From positions 18,700,215 through 18,764,214 of the forward strand of contig OX421506.1 in assembly GCA_949126835.1 (NCBI GenBank): 64,000 bases of DNA, in the 5' to 3' direction. The position numbers and the translations under genes are program-made. This document shows positions 31,371 through 43,759 of the stretch, piece by piece; positions within the stretch are counted from its first letter, which is position 1; the number at the start of each line of letters is the position of its first letter. Under the pieces are notes generated by a model. That model was given only the letters and a program-made list of their open reading frames with translations. It did no database searches and had not been told where the DNA came from. The stretch is from Anisus vortex. Its lineage: Eukaryota > Mollusca > Gastropoda > Planorbidae.

Positions 31371-33319
31371 CAAACCGTTAGATATTACGATAATAACAAA
31401 ATTACCCTAAAACCAGGTTCCGGTTTCGTTTGTAAGTTAACAATTGCTCAACAAACTTTCTCAACACACCAAAAACAACTGGCCTTATTGTAATTAATCT
31501 ATACTCTATACAGTCAAACTGTTTTATTTAAATTAATGCCTTTAAAATTCATGTTGAGTTCAAAATAGTCAATTCTGAATTATTTGGCAAAACCAAAATG
31601 CTAGATTTTTTTAAACTAATAAAATACTGAAATAAGAAAAAGTCAACCGTTAAAAAATATATGAAGACAATTATTAAAGCGTTATGTATATACCCAAAAA
31701 TTAACGTTAATTGAGTTCATCATCATTCTCCCCCCCCCCCCCCTTTTTTTTTTCTTTTGCAGTTAATATAATATAGCAAATCAAAAATTTTATTACACAA
31801 CTTTCATATTTATGCTTTAAAAAAATTAAATGTAATTGTTATAGTTAGTCTTATCATCTTATAAGTTAACAGACTTTCTTTCTAGATAGAAGATTATTAC
31901 GTCCACTGGGCCCAAGGCTCCTGCAGGGCGACATGGATCGGTCGGTGGCAGGGATAGAGCCCGCGAAGTGTCCGTTGGTTTTTGGTTGACAATCCGACTT
32001 TATCTGATTAGAGATCAGAGATTATTATCTAATTTCTTTTTTTTTTTTTTTTTTTTTTTTGGTAGGAGGCGCGGCGGAGTTTGATCTCCTTGCCCCTCCT
32101 TTGGGCCTACTAGGCATCGTATAGTTATGAGAGCCGTAGCTCAGGGGGTGGGGTAACTCAGACCTCCTACACAGTTGTGAAAAATCTAATCGCACAAGGC
32201 GGAGAAGATCTATACATTGTGTGAGGAAGCCAGAGTGATCGAACTTAGACAAAAGGCCGAGAAGCTTGAACACTAATTTCTTTTACGTTTGACTAGATTG
32301 CACTATAATCATTTAACTACCGGTAAATATGCCAAAGTAATCATACATACTGGGTAGTTAATTTTATATCTAAAAATAATGAACAAATTAAATGTAATAT
32401 TATATATAATATCTATATATCTTTGAATTATATTATATTCTAAAATCTTATAAATTTTAACAATTATAAATTGTAAATTAAATATTATTTTATCTAAACA
32501 AAAAAAAAACATTAATTATAACGTAAAAAACAACAACACGGATTTATTATCTCCCTTTAAATAAGTTCACGTGTACAAATTTGATCCTTGTGACGCCAAA
32601 AATTTGTTTTTTAATAAACTTATATTATTTATTAATCATTTGTTCCTTATACAAATCCAGTAGTACGTCATTCATTTTAAGATGTAATTAGAGGTTGAAA
32701 ATTATTTTAAAGATAAGATTACTTTATTGGTCCTAATAAATGGAAATTTGACTTGATTACATAAATTCCGTCTTTCAGCATACCTTTACCGATACTTAAA
32801 ACAATAATTAAGAACCATTGGTACTCAAGCACAATAGACATTCGCGCACACTATCATTCCATTTATCAAGCAAGAAAAATTATCATTTAGGAGTCAGCTA
32901 TTGTATTTCCTGGCTGACTTTTGTATGCATCTTTTAAGTCGATTTAAGGAGTTCATTTTAAAAACATTAATAATTCAAATAATTACATAATATTATGATA
33001 GTACATAAGCATCTTATATGTATTAACATAATAAAACAAATAAATTTGTTCAAGAATTAATTATTTTTATTGAAAATTATTTGAATGTAATTAGTATGTA
33101 TCAATTAATGTGCACCTTTAATCTTCGTAAAATGTTCAATATCAGGTATATAATTAGTCACTATAGGGTAGGCAATAATTGTAAGCGACCTCTTTGTAGG
33201 CTTTAAAACAGCATTCATATGAGATCTACTATTCATAAGAGTAAGTTAAACCGAAATGCATGTTCTAATATTGTGATCTAATATTTCATTGTCCCTTATG
33301 CGAGAACAAATGCATATAA
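31371..33319. other. AT-rich non-coding stretch with a poly-A-tailed retroelement fragment
   Basis: Mostly very AT-rich unique-looking sequence. A 21-bp poly-T run at 32039-32060 followed by GC-richer sequence to about 32275 looks like the poly-A-tailed 3' end of a minus-strand retroelement. Its family is not identified. The remainder shows nothing recognisable. Confidence 0.5.
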
Positions 33320-33520
33320 GTAGCCTACTCTTCTTCCCGAGTGGCATCCGGGAAATTGAATCGGTTGCCCGAACAAACCAAAAAAAAACCAGTATACTTA
33401 ACATCATTCAAATCACTAATAAAAATGCAGGAATAGAATAAGACCACGCATGATCGTAGGTCGTAATAATCTTCTTTATTAAAAGAGCGTCTGTAATATA
33501 TAAGCTATATAAGATATCTT
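33320..33520 (-). repeat. Interspersed repeat family A copy
   Basis: Starts with 'ATGCGAGAACAAATGCATAT' upstream and 'GAGTGGCATCCGGGAAATTG', then 'CGGTTGCCCGAACAAACC', and ends 'AATCTTCTTTATTAAAAGAG' and 'CGTCTGTAATATATAAG'. This is one of the longer copies and defines both ends of the family. Confidence 0.7.
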
Positions 33521-33780
33521 TCTGCGTCTCTTTCTTACCATTCTTTGCCAACTGTGAGCGCTCTTTCTCTAAAAGCAATCTAAAAAAAAAAGTATACCTG
33601 CGTTCACCCATGAGCCAGAACAAAAGCTTACAGACTTTTACAGCCCTCTCCAAATCTTGCTTAGTGATAGAATTTGTCTAAATAATTTACAAAAAAACTT
33701 TGCCGAAAGAGAAATAGTTAATTGTAAATGTTCACCCGGCTATTGATTCCACTGTTACAGTTTCCTCCCTTGACATAAAG

Positions 33781-33979
33781 TGTAGGGGTCGGCAACCGTT
33801 TGTTAACAGTGTGCCAAAGTAGGATTTCTAATTCATTCAGCGTGCCAACAGTCTAAAAGTCATCTTGCTGTAGCACTAAGTCTCTCGTAGAAGAGACTTT
33901 TAAGGACTCTTCCGCGCGCCATTGATAATCCCTCGGCGTGCCACGTCTGGTACGCGTCCCCGTAGGTTGCCGACCCCTG
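33781..33979. mobile_element. hAT-type MITE, 199 bp
   Basis: Inverted ends TAGGGGTCGGCAACC and GGTTGCCGACCCCTG. Perfect 8-bp target duplication ACATAAAG (33773-33780 and 33980-33987). The left end carries two extra or altered bases (TG before TAGGGG) relative to the CAGGGG consensus. The interior matches the MITE at 24.0 kb. Confidence 0.9.
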
Positions 33980-33987
33980 ACATAAAG

Positions 33988-35127
33988 AACTCACTAGATT
34001 TGACTCGCAACAATTATGATTGCGCCTAAGCCTTACACTGACTACTAAAGAGAAACCGAATAAAACAAAACAATTATGGTTTCTAATAGTTTTGTATAGA
34101 ACTGTTTATTTTTTACCTAGATTTTCAATTGTCATAATAATTTGTGTGCGGCTTAAGAAAAGTTGAAGATGAATAGAATTCATATCAGTAATAGAGAACG
34201 GTATGAAGTTAAAAGTCTGGGAATAATAAACGTCGAATATTAGTTCATCAAAATAGATAGTTGAGGGCTTGTTTTAGCAATTTTGAAAAGGGGGAGGAGG
34301 CGGCCGATTATACGACCGCTCCGGCCAACAACGAATGCAACGTTACTGCGATAGTAAAATAATGAAATGTTTGCATAATTAATTATAATTGTAAAATCAA
34401 ATTTAATTATAAGAGCTGAAAAATAAATTTTGTTAATCTAAGGGAAATAACCGTGTTAATTTTTTAGTATTCTAAAGTCTGTTTTTATTATATCCCTTGA
34501 AAAAAAAAGGACATTTTTTTTTTGCAACATTGAAATTCGTTCCAAATTCCGATCCATTAAAATAAATTCCCTGTCACTTTTTCTCAAACAAATAAATGCA
34601 CACACATGGTCGCTGGCGGGTTTTTCAACGATACAGACAAACAATAAGGAGGTAACAAATAATAATAATACTAATAATACATAATCTTCAGATGGACGAA
34701 TACAATGTAAATTATCCACTTAGCAAATCTCTACTATTTTACAGATGTTTAAAGATATATTTATAGACGCATTTAGGACTTTTATAAGACACTCTTTAAC
34801 TGACTCATTGACAAAATAACGTTAAAAAGTTAAAACGTAGACGCTTGAAATTCAAACTACGTCTTACACACACATACACATATTTATATATATATCTATC
34901 TATATGTATATATATAGATATATAGATATAGAACTATAGATATAGATAGATAGATATACCGCACAAATAAACCTCAATTTAAGGCCAAGGCCCACACGAG
35001 TATTGTGGTGCCAGAACAATGACCAGCATCCTTATAATCTCCTTAACTAACGACATCTATGCCACACAGAATTGATTATATTGACATATTCTAGCCATTG
35101 TAAGCACCGGGACCGGATGTACGACAA
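33988..35127. other. AT-rich non-coding stretch
   Basis: No gene recognised. It holds a TATA/GATA microsatellite (about 34878-34960) and a poorly conserved SINE-like piece around 34990-35090 ('GTGCCAGAACAATGACCAGC'). Confidence 0.5.
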
Positions 35128-35549
35128 TTTACCATAACATTCAGCGCTACACTACCCAATAACTATTTACCATAACATTCAGCGCTACACTACCCAATAA
35201 CTATTTACCATAACATTCAGCGCTACACTACCCAATAACTATTTACCATAACATTCAGCGCTACACTACCCAATAACTATTTACCATAACATTCAGCGCT
35301 ACACTACCCAATAACTATTTACCATAACATTCAGCGCTACACTACCCAATAACTATTTACCATAACATTCAGCGCTACACTACCCAATAACTATTTACCA
35401 TAACATTCAGCGCTACACTACCCAATAACTATTTACCATAACATTCAGCGCTACACTACCCAATAACTATTTACCATAACATTCAGCGCTACACTACCCA
35501 ATAACTATTTACCATAACATTCAGCGCTACACTACCCAATAACTATTTA
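35128..35549. repeat. 38-bp minisatellite, ~11 near-identical copies
   Basis: The unit TTTACCATAACATTCAGCGC-TACACTACCCAATAACTA shows no internal variant in the copies I checked, unlike the other arrays. That points to a very recent expansion or strong homogenisation. Confidence 0.95.
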
Positions 35550-37469
35550 TCTTCACCCCACTTCCAAAACATTCGTTATCAATGCATACGTATATAAATG
35601 ACATTTCAGAGAGGGCCTATCTTATGTAGCGAAATGTACATATAGTTGTGTCGATACACAGAGAATATGTGTAGGCTAATAATAAGTGTAATTAATTAAA
35701 AAAGCATATTGTAAATACAGTAAAGATGTTACAGACACAGGAACATATTTTCTCTTCTTTCAAAATCAGAAACAATACAAACTCAATCCCCAAATATAAC
35801 TCAAATCCGCACTCGCCAGACCTAGCCGTTTGCTCGCCAACTATGGAATCTTTACATAGCGAGCATGTACTCTCGTCTCTCACCGAGATAAATCGTCTGC
35901 CGTAATACTGGATCTGGGACTGCGGCAGAAAAACTGGCTTCGTAGAGTAGCCGCGTGTGACGTGCAGACGAGATGTCCCGGAGGCTTTTTAGTGGCTCCA
36001 CTATGCTACTGGAGTCTGACCGGCTTGTAGATAAAGGAAATAAAAAAATAAAAGTATAAAATATTGGATCGATAGCTGGCAAAATGTAACGGTCAGTCTG
36101 TTCAATGTTGAAGAGACAGAGAGAGAGAGAGGGAGAGTGAGACAAACAGGGATAGAAGGAAAGAGAGATATGGAGGGAGAGAGACAAGAAGAGAATGATT
36201 CGTGGATACAGAGAGAGAAAGAGAGACACAGACAGAGAGGAATAGAAATCAATAGAGAGAGAGAGTGGAGAAAGAGAAAGAGTGGAGAAAGAGATAGAGA
36301 AACGAGAAGAGACAAGTAGAGATGATAAAGGAGAGAACATCGAAATGAAAAGAGATAAAGGGGTGATAGGCCTACAGTGACAGAGAGAGCGAAAGAGGAA
36401 GAGAGAGAGAGAGATAGACAGACAGACTAAGAGAAACGTAGAAAGAAAACGAGAGAGGAAAAAGAGATAGATAATTGAGAATAGACGAGCAGAGGTTAAA
36501 AACTGGCAGTCACAGATTTGAAACGAGAGATATGTGGTTTAAGAGAGAATAGGGAGCTAACAGAAAGAGGCAGCGAGGGAGACTAAGGCGTAGCAATGTA
36601 TTTGGGGACCCTTATACAGACCTGCCTCTGTGGGTCCCTTCTATTCGAAGCCCCAGAAGAACTATTAAAATTTTGTCCGCTCGCTGCCAGAAGTATCATC
36701 GTCAACATTGGGCCCTTGAGGCCCCTTGTGCACTGCACAACCGGAACAATCCTCTGCTACGCTATTGCTAGCGAGAGAGGAAGAAAATGAAAAATACAGA
36801 GAGGAAGTGAGGAAGAGTAAAAGGAAGAGTAAAAGGAAGAGTTAAAGGAAGAGTAAAAGACTTGTGGAAAGAAGACCATTTTAAGTTGTGCTTGCATGCG
36901 TATGTTTTATGCATATATACTTGCCGTTTCATCTATGAGTATATGCTGATGCATGGATGCGTGAGTGTGTTGCTTCTAGATATATACAATAAAGTCATTA
37001 TGCATATTATGTACTACATGCATCAGTTTTCCTTGGTATCAAATGCTTAGCGCGCCCGGGATCATATCGATACTTTATTTCGTGGCGAGTGGGAGGCAGT
37101 TGAGTATAATCAGATGTACACGTCTATCCCCATGTGAATCTAAATGTACACATGTACTATAACAATAACCAATGCATTAGCACAAGTACGCATATTTAGA
37201 TGGACACAATACATTCACACACGCACACATACACATACATAGGCTTAGTTTCCGTCTCGTTGTTATTGTACCATTGAAATCAACCATTAAGAGAGCAAAT
37301 AATGTCTATGTATTATTATAAGTGTTGTATCCTATATTTCGGGTAGCAAAGAGCCTAGCAATGACATTGATAACAGCAAGTGTGATATAAAATGATAATA
37401 AAATCAAGATATTAGTTGTTAAGAGCTTGAATTTGTTTGTATAAAATTAGTCATATTAGCGATACTTTT
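35550..37469. other. Non-coding stretch with GA-rich tracts
   Basis: GA-rich simple sequence at about 36115-36470 and unique-looking sequence otherwise. The Ser/Leu-rich minus frame at 35.85-36.34 kb is low-complexity read-through of the GA tract and is not accepted as a gene. Confidence 0.5.
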
Positions 37470-37740
37470 GTTGCTTGGCGGCACAGTGGTCGAGCTGGCA
37501 GCGTGTTCCGCTGGTGCACCGAAGGTCCTGGTGAAGGCTAGGATTTGTTTTCGGTTCTGGAAGGTGTCCCTGAGTTTACCCAGCTCTGATGGGTACCTGA
37601 CCTTAGTTGGGGTAAAGTAAAGGCGGCTGTGCATTGTGCTGGCCACACAATCACCCCAGTATGCCGTGCCCACAGAAACTGGTGAACGCTGCTTCATCGG
37701 ACCTATGGATCAATTTATTTTGACGGGATACTTTTTTTTC
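37470..37740 (+). mobile_element. tRNA-derived SINE lacking its B-box
   Basis: Head 'GGCACAGTGGTCGAGCTGGC', body 'GTTTACCCAGCTCTGATGGG' and 'GTAAAGTAAAGGCGGCTGTG', tail 'GAAACTGGTGAACGCTGCTT' and a T-rich end. The segment between two TCCT motifs that holds the B-box in the 25.9-kb copy is missing (GAAGGTCCTGGTGAAGG), a clean ~12-bp loss, so this copy should be unable to use its own polymerase III promoter. Confidence 0.85.
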
Positions 37741-38514
37741 ATTAATAAAGAAAGAAAATGTAATAATACATTGACAGATGGTGGCGATGAGAAAGACTTT
37801 AAGAGATATAGAGAGAACTAGAGAAAGAATCAGAAATAGAGAAAGGTGGAGAAAGAGAATGAGAGAGGAGGAGAGAGAGAAGTATTTATAGAAAATGAAA
37901 AAACATGAGAGAAAAAAGGAAAGAAATATTAGAGAAAAGAACTAGATAGAAAATATATAAAAAAAAGATCGAAAGAGAGAGAATGAAAGATATCAAGAAG
38001 GAGTAAGAAAGAACTAGCGAGATATGAAGAAGGAGAGAGAGAATGAGAGAGTGAATGAAAGAAAGAGAGATATGAAGGAGAGAGCAAGAGTAAGAGAGAG
38101 AATGAAAGAACTAGAGAGAAAAGGAGGAGAGAAAAAAACAGGATAGAGAGAATTAGAGAATTATAGGTAGATATGAAAAGAGAGAGAGACAAATGTTTAT
38201 TCATCCGAAATTTATTCCGTTGAGCTTGTATCGATCTATCCTGTTCATGTTTAGATGTAGCGTGTAACTGGGGGTGTTTATCTGGTTATTGTTATGTGCA
38301 CTAATAAATCAAGTTAATTGTTCTGTTTATGCCTTGTAAAAAAATCAAACATCTAAATTGGATAAAATGAAAGAAAGACACATAGAAAGATTATCAGTAA
38401 TTTAGTTAGTGAATAATTAGTGAAGAGAATAATTGTCGGGCAGAGGCGGGGAGATAAGAGTAGAGGATAAGAGATTAAAAGAGACGCTGTAAGACAGATA
38501 CTAAGAAAGGCAAA
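37741..38514. other. GA-rich non-coding stretch
   Basis: Degenerate purine-rich simple sequence over 37795-38190, then AT-rich sequence. No gene. Confidence 0.55.
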
Positions 38515-39434
38515 AAGAGACAGAGAGAGAGACAGAGAGAGAGACAGAGAGAGAGACAGAGAGAGAGACAGAGAGAGAGACAGAGAGAGACAAAGAGAGA
38601 GACAGAGAGAGAGAGAGACAGAGAGAGAGACAGAGAGAGAGACAGAGAGAGAGACAGAGAGAGACAGAGAGAGACAAAGAGAGAGACAGAGAGAGAGACA
38701 GTGAGAGAGACAGAGAGAGAGACAGAGAGAGTCAGAGAGAGACAGAGAGAGTCAGAGAGAGACAGAGAGAGAGAGAGACAGAGAGAGAGACATAGAGAGA
38801 CAGAGATAGTCAGAGAGAGTCAGAGAGAGACAGAGAGAGAGACAGAGAGAGAGACATAGAGAGTCAGAGAGAGTCAGAGAGAGACAGAGAGAGACAGAGA
38901 GAGACAGAGAGAGAGAGACAGAGAGAGAGACATAAAGAGACAGAGATAGTCAGAGAGAGTCAGAGAGAGACAGAGAGAGAGACAGAGAGAGAGACATAGA
39001 GAGACAGAGAGAGTCAGAGAGAGTCAGAGAGAGACAGAGAGAGACAGAGAGAGAGACATAGAGAGACAGAGAGAGTCAGAGAGAGTCAGAGAGAGACAGA
39101 GAGAGAGATAGAGAGAGAGACAGAGAGAGTCAGAGAGTCAGAGAGAGACATAGAGAGAGAGTCAGAGAGAGTCAGAGAGAGACAGAGAGAGACAGAGAGA
39201 GACAGAGAGAGACATAGAGAGACAGAGAGAGTCAGAGAGAGTCAGAGAGAGACATAGAGAGACAGAGAGAGTCAGAGAGAGTCAGAGAGAGACATAGAGA
39301 GACAGAGAGAGACAGAGAGAGTCAGAGGGAGACAGAGAGAGACAGAGAGAGACAGAGAGAGACATAGAGAGACAGAGAGAGTCAGAGAGAGACATAGAGA
39401 GACAGAGAGAGACAGAGAGAGTCAGAGAGAGACA

Positions 39435-39464
<30 letters not shown>
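38515..39464. repeat. GAGACA/GAGTCA microsatellite block, ~950 bp
   Basis: Runs of (GA)n punctuated by CAGA, CATA and GTCAGA at short spacing. Short phrases such as ACATAGAGAGACAGAGAGAG recur, so the block has grown by tandem duplication of longer phrases as well as by slippage. Confidence 0.92.
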
Positions 39465-39465
<1 letters not shown>

Positions 39466-40214
39466 AAAACCGAAACGTTAGGTTTAACAAAATCTGACTT
39501 GATACAAAATGGATTTGTGGCCAATAAAAAAACAACCATTTCTTTTCTTTTCTTTTACTTGCGAGCGTTCACTTGCGATTGTAAAATGCGTCCTACTGAA
39601 CAGGTCAGCGTGCCCTTTCTTTAGATCCTGGCTAAAGCGGTAAACAATCTTGACCTCATTCCTGTTGTTTCCCCCCAAAAATATTTTCTTACTCAGGGAG
39701 CTGGAATCATTTTTTAATTATAGTTTTTGTAAGAAATCGTTCTTAAGAGTGCCAAACGCTAAAAAGCGTTCTGAGCCTTGTCATTCCTATGAATATGCCA
39801 ACTGGTGACTTCAAAATGAGAAAGAGCGTTACATGGAAAAATATCAGAAAGGGCATTGTGGGGAAAATATTAAAAAGGGCATTGTGGGATAAATAGACTA
39901 AATCTAGACCGTTCTAGACGCCAAGTTTTGAATTGATTCTTGGATGTGTGTATATTTAATACATTACTAAAACAAATTTCAATTTTATTATATATACACA
40001 AACGTCCAATCAATATATTTTACCTTATAAATCTTAAACACTAACAAACGACCAAAGTTTATTAAACTCATTGAGAAAAGAAGAAGTTGATTCTTGAAAA
40101 ATAATAATCAAGCAAAGAAGATAAAAGATATATTCTTCAATTCTAACTTAGAATTCAAACAAAATTATCTATTCAACTATTCAATAGCTCAGAAAGACAT
40201 AGGGTAAAAAAATA
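39465..40214. other. AT-rich non-coding stretch
   Basis: No gene. It holds a short direct repeat 'AAAGGGCATTGTGGG(G/A)' at about 39847 and 39876. Confidence 0.5.
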
Positions 40215-40385
40215 CTCTACTAGTGGCAGTTCGACATGGAATCAGTTGTTTGAGCCAATCAAGAAAACCAAAAAACATTAAAATAAAAAAAAAAACTACA
40301 AAACATTACAATGACTTAGACACGACTAAGCGTAGGTAACAATAATCTTCACTATAGAAGGAGTGTCTGTAACAGATAAGAAATC
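40215..40385 (-). repeat. Interspersed repeat family A copy
   Basis: Reads 'GACATGGAATCAGTTGTTTG' ... 'ACTAAGCGTAGGTAACAATA' ... 'AAGGAGTGTCTGTAACAGAT'. It is in the same orientation as the copy at 33.3-33.5 kb. Confidence 0.65.
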
Positions 40386-40871
40386 AGCGATTTACTAATA
40401 AAAGAGTCAGAGGGCTTAATCTCATTTCCCCCCCTTCCCATACATTATCCTCTCGTCGCTGCCGCTGCTGTATTCAACCATGCACATTGCATAACACCGG
40501 GGGGTAGACTTAACCAGTGGCCAAATTGATCAATACAAGGCAAGCCCAAGATAGGGACCCCCCCCCCCCCCCCACCTCCCAAGGGGGAGTCGGGCAATTC
40601 AATTTCGTTTGCCCCCATCTTGAAAAGATGAAGTCGGAACTCCACACGGTGCAACCCCAACAGCTGACGATCGACTGAATAGAAATTTAGATAAAGTCAC
40701 GTGTGGATATGAAGAGCTGGTTAATTTCATGGCTGGTTAAATGGGGTCGTAATTGTTGTTGGGGGCAACGCACCGTAAACTTGATCGCTTTAATGAAACA
40801 CGGTGTATAATAAAACACAGCTTTTGTTATAATAAAGAATAGACATGTGTTTTTGAACTAAAAAAAATCCC
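40386..40871. other. Non-coding gap with poly-C run
   Basis: A poly-C tract at about 40558-40575. No gene recognised. Confidence 0.5.
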
Positions 40872-40952
40872 TTAACCCTTACAGTCCCGGGCGCGTATAT
40901 AGCGGAACTGAAGGCAGCATAGATAAAAGTAGGTCGGTACCGGAAGGGTTAA
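40872..40952 (+). mobile_element. piggyBac-like MITE, ~80 bp
   Basis: TTAACCCTTACAGTCCC at the left and GGAAGGGTTAA at the right, so it is bounded by TTAA with CCCTT inverted ends. It contains 'GGGCGCGTATATAGCGG'. The element at 51.66 kb is the same unit in the opposite orientation. TTAA targets with CCC-starting ends are the piggyBac hallmark. Confidence 0.75.
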
Positions 40953-41039
40953 GAATATTGAAAATTAGCGCAATCGCGTAGCCAACTTGCAAAACGGGAT
41001 ACACCAACATAAACTGATAAACTGATTTTACAGAAATCT

Positions 41040-41210
41040 TATCTTATTTTATATATTACAGACACTCCTTCTATAAAGAAGATTATTGCGTCCTACGCTC
41101 ATCCGTTGTCCGAGTCTAGTCTTGCACCTTTATGAATGTTTTAAGTGATTTTAATATACTGGTTTCCCTGATTTGTTCAGGCAACCCATTCCATTCCAAT
41201 CAACATTTTT
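41040..41210 (+). repeat. Interspersed repeat family A copy
   Basis: 'TTTTATATATTACAGACACT', 'CCTTCTATAAAGAAGATTAT', 'TGCGTCCTACGCTCATCCGT', 'CCGAGTCTAGTCTTGCA', then 'CAGGCAACCCATTCCATTCC'. Best-preserved copy of the left part of the family. Confidence 0.75.
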
Positions 41211-41458
41211 ACGTTACAATTCGGCCTCTTTGCAAAGGAACTTTATATTTTGTATCAACTATATAAGAGTATAGTACCTCGAATTGTTTGAAGAAAGATC
41301 TTAAGAAAATCATATAAATAAACACATAGTCTTTATGAGAGGGGGTTAAAGTAATATTTAAAAAATATTTTTAAAAATGACCTAGCAATTTTTGAAAGTG
41401 GACCACTCAATTCCAAATTGCAGAACAGAAATAATTGGAGATACGGATTTACGTAACG
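41211..41458. other. AT-rich gap
   Basis: Nothing recognised. Confidence 0.4.
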
Positions 41459-41620
41459 TAGAGTATCCCGTCGGACCAAATTGATCCCTCGGGCCGGTGA
41501 AGCAGCGTTCACCACGGCGTACTAAGGGATGATTGAGTGGCCAGCACAATACCACAAGCCGGCTTTACTTTACCTAAAGTAATGTTAGGTACCCGTCAGA
41601 GCTGTGTAGACATTGGGACC
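41459..41620 (-). mobile_element. tRNA-derived SINE, truncated
   Basis: Tail and body only: 'CCCGTCGGACCAAATTGATC', 'GGTGAAGCAGCGTTCACCAC', 'GTGGCCAGCACAATACCAC', then 'GGTACCCGTCAGAGCTGTGT' and a poly-C run where the head should be. Confidence 0.75.
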
Positions 41621-42439
41621 TCCCCCCCCCTTCCCAATCCCGACACGTAAACTAATCGTAGCATCATAGGTTTTGAACGGATATCCAGTAGAAATTCTCC
41701 AAGTAGAGTCTAGTTTGCCGAATTTCTATACATATCCTCGATGCTGCTTACACAATAGGGCGTTTGCAATCACGTGACAAAAAGCGCGTGATTTGTGTTT
41801 ACTTTCTGTAATGGTGTACAAGTAATAATGGCCGCTGCATTAATAAAGTATCATATAGGCTCGAGCTTTTTTTAAATGATGTGTTGTGTTTTAAGTCTTA
41901 TTAAGATTTAAGCTGTATTATGTATGTTAAATAAAATAGGCTATTTTATTATTATCATAGATATAGATCATAGACGATGTGAGCCTATTAGTGACTTGAC
42001 TAGATAGCCTATTCACCAACAACACTATCACTTGACATCGTAGCCTAGCCTACGAAACATTAAAAGTGTAGGCCTATAAAGTGAAATTGAAAGTGTAAAT
42101 AGGTCTAGCTTAATCACATTAATCAATTAATCTACAGTACTACTATTTACCTCCTTATTTTTGAGTAGGATAGCCAATATTCAGATGTGAATTTTGCATG
42201 ATAAAGAGCAACTTCACTTTCACCACGTTACATTTGTACCTCAAGTGGGTTCTTATATTTACACAAATACGTCACTAAAAATAGAGTAAAAACCTAAGTC
42301 ACGCCCACTGAGAACGCTCTATAGTGGCATACTTATAGGACCTATGTGGTTCCATCTATCTGGCAAGGGGCAGCAACCCTTTAAAATAAAATAAGACTTT
42401 TACTTACTTTTTTTAATAAGCTAACAAAACTTCTATGGG
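41621..42439. other. Non-coding stretch
   Basis: Unique-looking AT-rich sequence with many TAGGCCTA-type motifs. No gene. Confidence 0.45.
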
Positions 42440-42675
42440 ATTGTCTTTATACATTTAACACAAGTTATGTATCCACTCAAGCCCCAATATATGATTTCTG
42501 CAATGCCAACTTAACCGTTTCTTACATTTTGTTGGAATGCAATACATTTAGTGAAATTCGACGTAAATACTATTACTGTAGAACTCTTCATGTACTTTTC
42601 AGCAAAACGAAACCAAAATATATAATAAACTATATTAAAGCACATCCAACTGTACTACAGAATTTAAAGATATAA
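42440..42675 (+). pseudogene. LINE ORF2 C-terminal zinc-knuckle fragment
   Basis: The plus frame reads ...STQAPIYDFCNANLTVSYIL, then LECNTFSEIRRKYY, to a stop at 42673-42675. The pattern C..C....T..H.L.EC..F...R is the C-terminal cysteine motif of Jockey/CR1-type non-LTR retrotransposons. The first Cys and the His are replaced by Tyr here (IYDFC, VSYIL), which suggests decay. Upstream frames have stops, so this is a 5'-truncated relic. Confidence 0.7.
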
Positions 42676-43563
42676 GAACAATAAAATGGATACAAGAGAA
42701 ACATGACAACAACGTTAACAAAAAGGTCATGTATAACCTTCGATGTTGATGGGCCGGAAATACAACAATTCAAATTCAAACTCTGTTTCTTTCAATTGTA
42801 TCCCATAATATTGTCAATGAAATGTATATAGTTGTTATCATCCAAGGGATATAACCAAGTTTATTTAACTTTTTAGTTTCCTCCAGTTTTGGATAAGATA
42901 TTTTTCGTGTTTCCATGGAAGGGGCCAAGAGGCAGACGTACTCTCCCTTGGGGGTCAGACGCACTTTTTATTTGTAACACTTCATTCATGTCTCAGGGAG
43001 AATTCCTTCAATTATAGTGATGTAACTGTTTAGTTAGATCTTCTGTCTAGTCTCAGTTATGTACCCGTGGGCCTCAAAGACTGTCGAAGTGTGTAAACCG
43101 CCGATACGTTCAAATTAAGAATACACCGGCGGGCTAACGCTTTGGGGGACGGCCCCTACTGCGCGTCCAAGGCACATTACACCGCCAAGAGGACCCGAGC
43201 CTCGTTTGGGAGGAAGAAATGAGCGTGACAGTCCCGTTTCAAAACCCGCCCTAGTGCCTGTATGCCCATACCTAATACTTTGGGATTTTCGCTACCGGGC
43301 GACATTGCAGGTATACTGGCGAGCTACCGCGATAATGATCCGAGGGTTATTCCGCAGTTTGTGCATGGGCTATGCAGATTGCGCCCTATTTTACACTTCG
43401 GCGTGTCATGGGGTGGATGGTGCCCGGACAGAATCTTGATGTGGACCTCCGTGGTTCATCCCTGAACATCGTAACGCCATGAACACAAGAACCGGAATGC
43501 TCGTCCGGTTTTTATTTTCAGTTCTGTGTAGTCAAGCTCGCCTGGACATTGTATGTGTATATG
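42676..43563. other. Non-coding stretch with a GC-richer block
   Basis: From about 43060 to 43500 the base composition is clearly richer in G+C than the surroundings. It contains the near-palindrome CCGCCGATACG...ACACCGGCGG. Two short overlapping frames cover it but show no recognised family. It may be a piece of an unidentified mobile element. Confidence 0.45.
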
Positions 43564-43571
43564 TTTTATAC

Positions 43572-43759
43572 CATGGGTCGGCAACCTACGCAACGCGTGC
43601 CAGACTTGGCACACAGAGCAATTTTCAATGGTACACGGAATACCCCTAAGAAGACTTTTAAATTATTTTCTACAAGTATAGAGCAGGATGACTTTGAGTC
43701 TGTTAACACGCTGATTAAATTATAAACCTTCTTTGGTACACTACGGTTGCGATCCCTTG
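43572..43759. mobile_element. hAT-type MITE, 188 bp
   Basis: Ends CATGGGTCGGCAACC and GGTTGCGATCCCTTG, with a perfect 8-bp target duplication TTTTATAC (43564-43571 and 43760-43767). The interior is in the inverse order to the 24.0 and 33.8-kb copies ('GCGTGCCAGACTTGGCAC' near the left end). Confidence 0.9.

Noticed and set aside
35852..36340. 162-codon Ser/Leu-rich minus frame
   Set aside because: Low-complexity read-through of a GA-rich tract; no homology or splice support.
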